Origin: Arenibacter aquaticus
GTDB lineage: Bacteria; Bacteroidota; Bacteroidia; Flavobacteriales; Flavobacteriaceae
Length of the DNA stretch: 64,000 bases
Reading direction: 5' to 3'
NCBI RefSeq assembly: GCF_003957295.1
Contig: NZ_RQPJ01000003.1
Coordinates: forward strand, 275,994-339,993
The notes beneath the pieces are model-generated. The model made no database searches and was not told the DNA's origin. It saw nothing but the letters and a program-made list of their open reading frames with translations. Positions 28,801-37,260 of this stretch are shown here, in pieces; the stretch's first letter is position 1, and each line of letters starts with the position of its first letter. The translations under genes were made by a program, and so were the position numbers.

Positions 28801-30360
28801 ATGAAACATTTGAACAAATTTGCTGTTCTGGGTTTAACACTATTCTGTTCCCTTTTTTATTCCTGTGCGGAAAAAGAAGAAACTGCCCTGAGCACTGCCC
28901 CCAATATTCTTTTTATACCTGTAGACGACCTTCGTCCGGAACTTGGTTGTTACGGCAACACCGCTATTAAAACGCCCAATATTGATCGTCTGGCACAGGA
29001 GGGTGTTGTATTTAATAGAGCATATTGCCAACAGGCCGTTTGCAACCCTTCCAGAGCAAGTTTGCTAACAGGCTTGCGGCCCGATTCCATACAAGTATGG
29101 GATTTAGCCACCAAGTTTAGGAACAATGTGCCAAACATAGTTACCCTGCCGCAATATTTTAAACAAAATGGCTACACCACCATTGGCCTGGGCAAGACCT
29201 TCCATAATGATATACCCGACTCCATATCTTGGACAGAAAGACCTCATTTAAAGGGATTTCCTTATGACCCCGACGCTGTTTATGCCACCCAAGTAAATCT
29301 AGATATACAGGAAGCCAAAAAGCAAAAACTGATTTCCCAGGGTAAAATTAAGTTGGATCCTCTAGGCCAATGGTACCTTAAGGCCAATGCTACCGAAAGT
29401 GCGGATGTGGATGACGATGCGTATTACGATGGGGCACAAACCACCTATGCCATTCAAAGATTACAGGAATTGGCCACGGAGAAAAAGCCATTTTTTCTTT
29501 CTGTAGGCTATTACAAACCTCATTTACCATTTAATGCACCCAAAAAATACTGGGATCTTTATAATAGGGACTCCATCCCCTTGGCAGATAATCAATATCC
29601 ACCAAAAGGCAGTCCAAGTTTTGCCGTTCATGGCGACCAAGAATTAAGAAATTATGACGACAGCCATGGGTTGCCCAAACCAGCAGAACAGCCCTGGGAC
29701 ATAAACAGACAACGAGAATTAAAACATGGTTACTATGCCAGTGTTTCCTATACCGATGCCCAAATAGGCCGCCTGATGGATGAGCTAAAAAGATTGGATC
29801 TATTAAAGAATACTATTGTAGTTCTTTGGGGTGATCATGGATGGAAACTGGGCGAACACAATGGATGGGGAAAAATGACCAACTATGATATAGATGCCCG
29901 AGTACCTATGATTGTAGGTGGTGGCAAGATCAAGGCAAAAGGCCAAAAAAGCAACGCCCTTACCGAGTTGGTAGACATATACCCAACACTGTGTGAACTG
30001 GCCGGATTACCCGTACCGTCACATTTACAGGGAAAGAGTTTTGTTCCTCTACTGGACAAACCGGAGCAAAAATGGAAATCCGCTGCCTATAGCCAATATC
30101 TTCTTGGCAGATTTGGGCCCAAAGAATATAGGAAAAATGAGCGAATGGGATATTCCGTAAGAACAGACCAATATAGGTACATTAGATGGTACCTATGGGA
30201 CAAGACTTCAAAAACCAAGGGTGAATTTCTAGGTCATGAGCTTTTTGATCACTTTGCAGACCCTCAAGAAAACATCAATTTGGCCAATGAAGCAGAGGCA
30301 AGTGAAGAAGTAGATGCGCTTACAGCACTAATTCATAAACAATTTAAACTAAACAATTAA
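28801..30360 (+). CDS. Sulfatase (S1 family, iduronate-2-sulfatase-like), lipoprotein
   Basis: A 519-residue lipoprotein sulfatase with lipobox CSLFYSC. The N-terminal metal motif is PVDDLRPELGCYG and the FGly Cys81 is in AVCNPSRASLLTGLRPDS. The late metal motif is WGDHGWKLGEHNGW, so the ligand is His where arylsulfatase A-type enzymes have Asn. The VDDLRPELG and LGEH features match what I know of iduronate-2-sulfatase-like enzymes, which often act on exo-positioned uronic acid 2-sulfates, but that subfamily is broad in marine Bacteroidota. It is the first gene of the rightward block C. Confidence 0.94.
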   Translation: MKHLNKFAVLGLTLFCSLFYSCAEKEETALSTAPNILFIPVDDLRPELGCYGNTAIKTPNIDRLAQEGVVFNRAYCQQAVCNPSRASLLTGLRPDSIQVWDLATKFRNNVPNIVTLPQYFKQNGYTTIGLGKTFHNDIPDSISWTERPHLKGFPYDPDAVYATQVNLDIQEAKKQKLISQGKIKLDPLGQWYLKANATESADVDDDAYYDGAQTTYAIQRLQELATEKKPFFLSVGYYKPHLPFNAPKKYWDLYNRDSIPLADNQYPPKGSPSFAVHGDQELRNYDDSHGLPKPAEQPWDINRQRELKHGYYASVSYTDAQIGRLMDELKRLDLLKNTIVVLWGDHGWKLGEHNGWGKMTNYDIDARVPMIVGGGKIKAKGQKSNALTELVDIYPTLCELAGLPVPSHLQGKSFVPLLDKPEQKWKSAAYSQYLLGRFGPKEYRKNERMGYSVRTDQYRYIRWYLWDKTSKTKGEFLGHELFDHFADPQENINLANEAEASEEVDALTALIHKQFKLNN

Positions 30361-30491
30361 CCCAAGCAGCTAGACTGGTGTAAAGGATTAAATAGTTTAT
30401 AATGCACACAAAACTAATCCATACTAAACATAGGGTAAACCCATATATCATACGTCTCTTAAATAAGATAGCCATATTTATCCAATCCACA

Positions 30492-31952
30492 ATGATTCCA
30501 AGCATGATAGCAACACAATTAAAAAAAAGAGCACTATTACTTTTCGTAATTTGTGTGTCATTCTTTTCCAATGCCCAAAACCCCAATACCAATGTCGTTT
30601 TTATACTAGTTGATGATCTTGGCTGGATGGATATTGGTGCCAATGGCAGCAGCTTCTACGAAACTCCCAATATAGATCAGCTAGCCAAAGAAGGTATTCG
30701 TTTTACACAAGCCTATGCTTCTTCCCCTATTTGCTCCCCAACCAGGGCTTCCATTCTAACTGGAAAGAACCCTGCCAGGATAGATCTGACGCAATGGATT
30801 GGAGGTCCTGGGAATCCGGAATATAAAAGAAACCTGCCGTTGGAAGAAGTATTGTTCCCTGAACTGCTTCAGGAAGCAGGCTACAAAACCGCTTTTATGG
30901 GCAAATGGCACTTGAACAATATTGAAGGCGGAAAGGCCTTTTGGCCCAACGAACAAGGATTTGATGTAAATGTAGCTGGACATTTTAGAGGAGGACTTTA
31001 CATTAAGAACAAGTATTTCTCTCCATGGAATATTCCCAACTTGGAAAACGGACCCAAGGGGGAATATATGACCGACAGGTTGGCGGACGAAGCTGTTAAG
31101 TTCATAGACCAGAATGCACAGAACCCCTTTTTACTGTACTTTTCATTTTACCAGGTACATGCCCCATTTAGCGCCCCTGCAGATAGAGTTGAGAAATACA
31201 ACAAAAAGAAAGATAGGTTTGGGTTTACTGACGAAGAACGTTTTGCTGAGGAAACAAGTGGAGAAAAACCATTTACCTACAGAAAAACCCAGGACCACCC
31301 CACATATGCGGCCATGGTAGCATCTATGGACATGGCCGTTGGTAAAATACTTAAAAAGATAAAGGACGAAGGTATTGAGGACAATACCGTAGTAGTATTC
31401 TTTTCGGATAATGGTGGACTCTCTACCTCAGAAGGTACCCCTACGGCCAACACTCCCCTAAGGGCCGGTAAAGGATGGCTTTATGAGGGAGGAATACGGG
31501 AGCCGGCCATTATTAAATGGCCTGGAGTGGTAAAACCTGGAACTGTATCCGATGCCATTATAACCAGTAATGACTTCTATCCTACCATTTTGGAAATGAC
31601 CGGCCAACCCCTAAGACCGGATTTGCATGTAGATGGAAAAACTATAGTTCCCATATTAAAAGGAGAATCCAAAAACATACACGAATCTACCTATTTCCAC
31701 TACCCACATAAATCCAACCAAAAAGGAGGTCCAAGTAGTGCCATTAGGGACGGGGATTACAAATTGATCGTCTTTTTGGATAATTACAAAATGGAACTTT
31801 ACAACATAAAGGATGATATTGGCGAAAGAAAAGATCTAGCTTCAGAATTACCGGAGTTAAGGGATCATTTATACAAAAAACTATACAAATGGTGGGATGA
31901 GGTCGATGCTAAATTCCCAATGGAATTCACAAAAATAGCACCGACGAATTAA
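30492..31952 (+). CDS. Sulfatase (S1 family), secreted
   Basis: A sulfatase of about 486 residues with a type I signal peptide (LLLFVICVSFFSNAQ). An in-frame ATG at 30402 would put 30 non-signal residues ahead of it, so I choose 30492; 30504 is also possible. Active-site Cys81 lies in SPICSPTRASILTGK. Metal motifs are LVDDLGWMDIGANGS and FSDNGGLST, and GWLYEGGIREPAI is the typical sulfatase strand. The [17 protein letters not shown] form resembles N-acetylgalactosamine/galactose sulfatase-like proteins, though this cannot fix the substrate. It is followed 25 bp later by the triple esterase. Confidence 0.93.
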   Translation: MIPSMIATQLKKRALLLFVICVSFFSNAQNPNTNVVFILVDDLGWMDIGANGSSFYETPNIDQLAKEGIRFTQAYASSPICSPTRASILTGKNPARIDLTQWIGGPGNPEYKRNLPLEEVLFPELLQEAGYKTAFMGKWHLNNIEGGKAFWPNEQGFDVNVAGHFRGGLYIKNKYFSPWNIPNLENGPKGEYMTDRLADEAVKFIDQNAQNPFLLYFSFYQVHAPFSAPADRVEKYNKKKDRFGFTDEERFAEETSGEKPFTYRKTQDHPTYAAMVASMDMAVGKILKKIKDEGIEDNTVVVFFSDNGGLSTSEGTPTANTPLRAGKGWLYEGGIREPAIIKWPGVVKPGTVSDAIITSNDFYPTILEMTGQPLRPDLHVDGKTIVPILKGESKNIHESTYFHYPHKSNQKGGPSSAIRDGDYKLIVFLDNYKMELYNIKDDIGERKDLASELPELRDHLYKKLYKWWDEVDAKFPMEFTKIAPTN

Positions 31953-31977
31953 ATCTATAATACCTTAAAAATTTAAA

Positions 31978-34545
31978 ATGAAGCAAATAAAACTTATACT
32001 GCTATTTTTATTCTTTCTTCCCCTAGCCACTTCCAATGCGCAGAAATCCAAAAAGATCAAAGTAGCCTGTATTGGAAACAGTATCACCTTTGGATATGGG
32101 ATAAAAGACCGATTGAAGAATGCCTATCCCGAACAATTGGCCCGTATGTTGGGAGAGGGGTATGAGGTAAGGAACTTTGGTATTAGTGGTCGCACCCTAT
32201 TATCTAAAGGGAACATGCCATACATAGAAACCCAGGCCTATAAAAATGCCCTAGCCTATAATCCGGATATCGTTATCATAAAGCTGGGCACCAATGACAG
32301 CAAGGATTTTAATTGGGTGCACAAGGATGATTTTGAAGGAGATTATCTAAAACTCCTTGAATCTTTTCAAAAGTTAGAGTCCAACCCCAGTATTTATCCC
32401 TGTCTGGCAGTTCCTGTCTATAAAAAGGGCAGGAAAATAAGTGCAGAGGTCGTAACCAATGAGGTGAACCCCAGAATAAAGGAAATTGCCAAAGAACAAG
32501 GTTTAAAATTAATAGACCTTTATACGCCTATGCTGGACAAAGGGGAAATGTTCCCTGACGCCATACATCCCAATGGAGAAGGGGCTGGTGAAATAGCCAA
32601 AATTATTTATGAGAACCTTACCGGTAAAGAGGCTGTATTGGTGGATCAGAATTTCCCCGGAAAAAAGTCGGACTGGAAAGGATTTACCAAATACAGTTTT
32701 GAATTTAATGGAAAGGATGCCTTTGTAATAGAGCCTAACAAACCACTAGCGGGAAAACCATGGGTTTGGAGAGCACGATTTCCCGGATGGCATACCGAAA
32801 TGGACAGTATTTTAGTATCCGAAGGCTACTACATTGCATACTTGAACACCAATAACCAATTTGGGAGCCCTAAGGCCGTGAAGTCTTGGGACAGGTTCTA
32901 CAAGTATCTGATAAGATCACATGACTTTAATAAAAAAGTAGCCTTGGAAGGTGTGAGCAGAGGCGGATTATTTATCTACAATTGGGCCAAAAAGAATCCG
33001 GAACTAGTTAGTTGTATTTATGCTGAAGCCCCAGTTTGTGATTTTAAAAGTTGGCCTGGCGGATTTGGAACTGGTATAGGTTCTGAAAAAAGCTGGAGCA
33101 TTCTAAAAGAGGAATACGGATTTAAATCTGATGCCGAAGCAAAAAAATATGCCAACAACCCTATAGATAATCTTGATGCCTTGGCCCAGGCAAAAGTTCC
33201 TATCCTGCATATGATCAGCTTGACCGATTCTGTTGTTCCTTCAACAGAAAACACCCTACCCTTTGTTAACAAATATCTGGAACTGGGAGGCATAGCAACA
33301 GTGGTCACCTGCACAGAAGGCAAACAAACCCTTCACGGACATCATTTTCCCATTGAAACGCCACGATTGGGAGCAGACTTTATTAAGTACTATAATACTC
33401 CTGAAGCCAAGCCTTTACAGTCTTCGGCCTACCATCAATTAAGGGGAGGCCTACAAAACAGTCAGATCAAATTTGAACACGAGAAAAAAGGCAGGGTGGC
33501 CTTTTTAGGTGGATCCATTACCTATAACGGGGGTTGGCGAGATAGCATTACCAATTATTTAAAAAATAGGTTTCCAGAAACCCAGTTCGAGTTTATTGCA
33601 GCGGGCATTCCCTCAACAGGTTCCACTCCGGGTGCCTTTAGGATGAAACGTGATCTTTTTAAAGATGGGCCAATAGACCTTTTATTTGAAGAGGCAGCAG
33701 TGAACGATGCTACCAATGGCAGAACAGATGAGGAGCAGATCAGGGCCATGGAGGGCATTGTACGCCATGCCCGTAACCTAAACCCAGCAACCGATATCGT
33801 ATTCATGCATTTTGTGGATCCCGGTAAAATGAAATTATACCGTCAGGGCAGAACACCCAAAGTGATAAAAAATCATGAAAAGGTGGCCGAGCATTACGGC
33901 ATACCCTCTATAAATCTCGCCTTGGAAGTAACGGAGAGGATAGATGCTGGAGAATTTACATGGAAGGATGATTTTAAAAACCTTCACCCCTCCCCTTTTG
34001 GACAAGGGGTTTATGCACGCTCCATGATTGCCTTTTTGGAAAATAACTGGACGGGACCTGCTGCCGAAGACGATAAGATTAAAAGCCATAGGCTGCCCAA
34101 ACCCTTAGACGAACTAAACTATGACAATGGGGAGCTTATAGATATTTCCAAGGCCAAAACCAGTGGAGATTGGGAAGTGGTATCCAATTGGAAGCCACAA
34201 GATGGCAAGGGTACCAGACCCAACTACACAGATGTACCGATGCTTATAGGCGAAAAAACAAACAAGGGGAAAGCCACGTTGAACTTTGTTGGCAATACTG
34301 TAGGAATTGCCGTAGCAGCCGGACCTGATGCCGGAATTATTGAATATAGAATTGACAATGGGAAGTGGAAAAAATTGGATCTGTTGACCAATTGGAGCCG
34401 CAGCCTGCATCTGCCCTGGTTCTTTACCTTGGCAAGTGGATTGGAAAACAAACAACACAGATTACAAATTAAAATAGCGGAAAAAGATGACCCAAAAAGA
34501 ACCGGGAACACTTGCAGGATACGCTATTTCTACATAAACAAATAA
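31978..34545 (+). CDS. Triple-hydrolase fusion: SGNH esterase - alpha/beta hydrolase - SGNH esterase
   Basis: An 855-residue secreted protein (signal peptide to about SNAQ22) with three apparent hydrolase modules. Module 1 (about 27-215) is an SGNH/GDSL lipase-like domain: Ser35 in CIGNSITFGYG, LGTNDS and DAIHPNGEG. Module 2 (about 235-455) is an alpha/beta hydrolase: nucleophile Ser327 in GVSRGG, candidate Asp in SLTDSVVP and His near LHGHHFP. Module 3 (about 490-700) is a second SGNH domain: Ser513 in LGGSITYNGG, AVNDATNG and His670 in LHPSPFGQG. A C-terminal beta-rich part follows. All catalytic nucleophiles are present, so all three modules may be active, most plausibly removing acetyl or other acyl groups from the polysaccharide. 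I do not know a named family with this exact order. Confidence 0.85.
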   Translation: MKQIKLILLFLFFLPLATSNAQKSKKIKVACIGNSITFGYGIKDRLKNAYPEQLARMLGEGYEVRNFGISGRTLLSKGNMPYIETQAYKNALAYNPDIVIIKLGTNDSKDFNWVHKDDFEGDYLKLLESFQKLESNPSIYPCLAVPVYKKGRKISAEVVTNEVNPRIKEIAKEQGLKLIDLYTPMLDKGEMFPDAIHPNGEGAGEIAKIIYENLTGKEAVLVDQNFPGKKSDWKGFTKYSFEFNGKDAFVIEPNKPLAGKPWVWRARFPGWHTEMDSILVSEGYYIAYLNTNNQFGSPKAVKSWDRFYKYLIRSHDFNKKVALEGVSRGGLFIYNWAKKNPELVSCIYAEAPVCDFKSWPGGFGTGIGSEKSWSILKEEYGFKSDAEAKKYANNPIDNLDALAQAKVPILHMISLTDSVVPSTENTLPFVNKYLELGGIATVVTCTEGKQTLHGHHFPIETPRLGADFIKYYNTPEAKPLQSSAYHQLRGGLQNSQIKFEHEKKGRVAFLGGSITYNGGWRDSITNYLKNRFPETQFEFIAAGIPSTGSTPGAFRMKRDLFKDGPIDLLFEEAAVNDATNGRTDEEQIRAMEGIVRHARNLNPATDIVFMHFVDPGKMKLYRQGRTPKVIKNHEKVAEHYGIPSINLALEVTERIDAGEFTWKDDFKNLHPSPFGQGVYARSMIAFLENNWTGPAAEDDKIKSHRLPKPLDELNYDNGELIDISKAKTSGDWEVVSNWKPQDGKGTRPNYTDVPMLIGEKTNKGKATLNFVGNTVGIAVAAGPDAGIIEYRIDNGKWKKLDLLTNWSRSLHLPWFFTLASGLENKQHRLQIKIAEKDDPKRTGNTCRIRYFYINK

Positions 34546-34569
34546 CACCTATAACATTAAGAGTACCCA

Positions 34570-37191
34570 ATGATCAAGCAATCGATAAAACAATTTTTCA
34601 GCAGACTTTCAATACTTTTAGTAGTAATGCTCTGCCTAGGCCTTAAATCTAATGCCCAACAACCTCTTAAAGTCATTATTTTGGCCGGACAGTCCAACAT
34701 GCAAGGCCATGGAGAAATGGAAAAAGGGGAAAAAGGGGAAAAAGGCAATCTAAGATGGGTAATTAACAATGACCAAGAAGGTGCATACCAGCACCTAGTG
34801 GACGAAAATGGAGAGTGGTCGCAACGCGATGATGTGTTTATCCATACTTGGGATAAATTCAATACCATTAAAACAGGAAAGTTAAGTGCGGGATACGGTG
34901 CATTTGATACCACTATTGGTCCGGAACTGGGCTTTGGCCATGTTGTGGGAGATCATTATGACAACAAGGTACTCCTTATTAAAACCTCTTGGGGCGGTAA
35001 GAGCCTGGCGGTTGATTTTCGCCCTCCTTCAGCGGTAAGCGATTCAGGGTACAAACGCCTACCTGCCCAACCAAAGGATACCGGATACTACTATGTACAA
35101 ATGCTTTCCACCATCCACAAAGTACTGGACAATTTGCACCAATATGTTCCCGAATACCAAGGAGAAGGGTATGAACTAGCAGGCTTTGGATGGCATCAGG
35201 GATGGAACGACCGTGTTACCAAAACCGCCAACAAATACTATGAACAAAATTTAGTGCATCTTATCAAGGACATCCGAAAAGATTTGGGCGCCCCCAACCT
35301 TCCTTTTGTTATTGCCACTACTGGGATGAAAGGATGGGAAGACAAGGACCCAAGGGCTATTTCTCTAATGAATGCCCAAATGGCAATGCCCTCTTACCCA
35401 GAATTTAAGGATAATGTATCCGTAGTAGACACACGGGATTTTTATATACCTATAGATGATTCACCTTCAAAACAGTTCTATCACTGGAACAGAAACGCAG
35501 CGTCTTACCTCAAGATAGGTGAAGCATTGGGGAAGGCTATGATTGCCTTAAAGGAGAAACAAGCTGCTAAAAACATACATCAAGAAATAAGAAATGTAGC
35601 TAGCTTTGACAGTAAGTACCTAACCCCTACCCCACCTATGGGTTGGAATAGCTGGAATGCATTTGAAAAAGACATTGACGAAAACAAGATAAAGGAAATT
35701 GCAGACATCATGGTAAGTTCCGGAATGCGCGAGGCAGGTTACAAATACCTTGTCCTGGACGATGCCTGGATGGCAGCGGACAGGAATGAAAAGGGTCAAT
35801 TGGTAGCCGATTCCATCAAATTTCCAGGAGGTATGAAGGCCATTGGCGATTATATCCACAGTAAGGGACTTAAATATGGTATTTACGAATGTAGGGGTGA
35901 TAAAACCTGTCAGAACCTACCGGGAAGTTTTGAGCACGAACAAACGGATATGAATTCCTTTGCGGAGTGGGGCGTGGACTATATTAAACTGGACGCCTGT
36001 TTTGCCAGAAAAAATGGAAGATTATCCTCAGAGGATTTTGATGTTTACCATCAGGCTATCCTTCAAACGGGAAGGCCTATGATATTAAGTATATCAGACT
36101 TCGGTAGTGGCGCCTGGGCATGGGGAGGTAAAAATTATGGCCAACTGTGGCGTACCTCCATGGATATCTACCCTAGGATACAATCTGTATATCGCTGTGC
36201 AGAAACCTCCGGAGGAGATGGTGCCATTCACCCAGCATTTAAGGGGTTATGGCAATTTGCCGGACCAGATAGCTGGAACGATCCGGACATGTTACAAGTA
36301 GGCAACCTAAAAAGTACCGTGGAGGACAAGGTTCATTTTAGCCTATGGAGTATTTTGGCCGCCCCCATCATGGCGGGGAACGATCTTCGTTCCATGTCAA
36401 AAGAGATTAAAGACATTCTATTGGCAAAAGAGGTTATCGCCGTTAATCAAGATCCTAGGGCACACCAAGGGTACCAGGTGTATGATAAGGATAGCCTTGA
36501 AATATACAACAAGCCGCTATCAGATGGTACTACTGCCGTATTGCTGCTCAATAAAGGGCAAAAAAAATCGGATTTAACAGTGAACTGGGAACAAATTGGT
36601 TTAAGTGGCCCCCAAAATGTAAGGGACCTGTGGCTAGAAAAAGACCTTGGTACATTCAACGGTTCATTTACCGCCAAGAATTTAGGAAAACACGAACACC
36701 TATTACTTAAAATAGGTACAGTTGGGAGTACCATTGTGCCAGGTCCAACCCCCATACCGGAGGAAAAGTATACGGTGACCCAAGAAGGAACCACTTACCT
36801 AAGTGATATTTACTATATGCTAAAAAAAGGAAATGCCCCGGTAGTGGACAAAACCTATCACGGCAAACCTATCAAAATAAGCGGTAAAAAATATAGCAAG
36901 GGTCTAGGGGTCAAAAGTAAATCGGAAGTGATGTACAGGCTGAATGGAAAGGCAGATCGTTTTCAGGCAGTAGTGTCACTGGATAAAAGTTCACCAAAGG
37001 GAGAGACGGGCAGATTTCAAGTGATGGTTGAAGAAAAATTTGGCGGAAGGATACTATTTGATAGTGGCCAAATTAAAAAAGGAAAAGTTAAAATTGATAT
37101 AGACGTTAGCGGCCTAGACTTTATACTACTGGATTTTTCCGGAAAAAAAGTATTTGGTAATTGGGGTAATGCCAAAGTAATATCAAAATAG
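34570..37191 (+). CDS. Esterase (SASA/DUF303) - GH27 glycosidase - NPCBM fusion
   Basis: An 873-residue secreted modular enzyme. After a signal peptide to about SNAQ30, residues 33-320 form a sialate O-acetylesterase-like SGNH domain (Ser42 in ILAGQSNMQGHG, FGWHQGWND). Residues about 350-700 form a GH27 clan-D barrel: TPPMGWNSWNAF, LVLDDAWM, nucleophile Asp475 in YIKLDAC, Arg528-x3-Asp532 as substrate-binding Arg and acid/base, NDPDML and INQDPRAHQGYQ. Residues about 735-873 form an NPCBM carbohydrate-binding domain (KGLGVKSKSEVMYRL). GH27 includes alpha-galactosidase and beta-L-arabinopyranosidase. The fusion suggests coupled deacylation and release of an acylated galactosyl residue. A 9-base in-frame repeat (EKG x3) sits in the esterase loop after GQSNM. 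Confidence 0.9.
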   Translation: MIKQSIKQFFSRLSILLVVMLCLGLKSNAQQPLKVIILAGQSNMQGHGEMEKGEKGEKGNLRWVINNDQEGAYQHLVDENGEWSQRDDVFIHTWDKFNTIKTGKLSAGYGAFDTTIGPELGFGHVVGDHYDNKVLLIKTSWGGKSLAVDFRPPSAVSDSGYKRLPAQPKDTGYYYVQMLSTIHKVLDNLHQYVPEYQGEGYELAGFGWHQGWNDRVTKTANKYYEQNLVHLIKDIRKDLGAPNLPFVIATTGMKGWEDKDPRAISLMNAQMAMPSYPEFKDNVSVVDTRDFYIPIDDSPSKQFYHWNRNAASYLKIGEALGKAMIALKEKQAAKNIHQEIRNVASFDSKYLTPTPPMGWNSWNAFEKDIDENKIKEIADIMVSSGMREAGYKYLVLDDAWMAADRNEKGQLVADSIKFPGGMKAIGDYIHSKGLKYGIYECRGDKTCQNLPGSFEHEQTDMNSFAEWGVDYIKLDACFARKNGRLSSEDFDVYHQAILQTGRPMILSISDFGSGAWAWGGKNYGQLWRTSMDIYPRIQSVYRCAETSGGDGAIHPAFKGLWQFAGPDSWNDPDMLQVGNLKSTVEDKVHFSLWSILAAPIMAGNDLRSMSKEIKDILLAKEVIAVNQDPRAHQGYQVYDKDSLEIYNKPLSDGTTAVLLLNKGQKKSDLTVNWEQIGLSGPQNVRDLWLEKDLGTFNGSFTAKNLGKHEHLLLKIGTVGSTIVPGPTPIPEEKYTVTQEGTTYLSDIYYMLKKGNAPVVDKTYHGKPIKISGKKYSKGLGVKSKSEVMYRLNGKADRFQAVVSLDKSSPKGETGRFQVMVEEKFGGRILFDSGQIKKGKVKIDIDVSGLDFILLDFSGKKVFGNWGNAKVISK
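34720..34746 (+). repeat. In-frame 9-nt tandem repeat (three units)
   Basis: Three copies of a gaaaaaggg-type unit encode Glu-Lys-Gly three times in a loop just after the esterase nucleophile of the GH27 fusion protein. Copy-number change would keep the frame. Confidence 0.8.
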
Positions 37192-37260
37192 TTGATTTTA
37201 CTGTTAGCTACCCATCAACATACCTTTTAAAAAAAGAGGCAAGAGGTATAAATTTATAGA

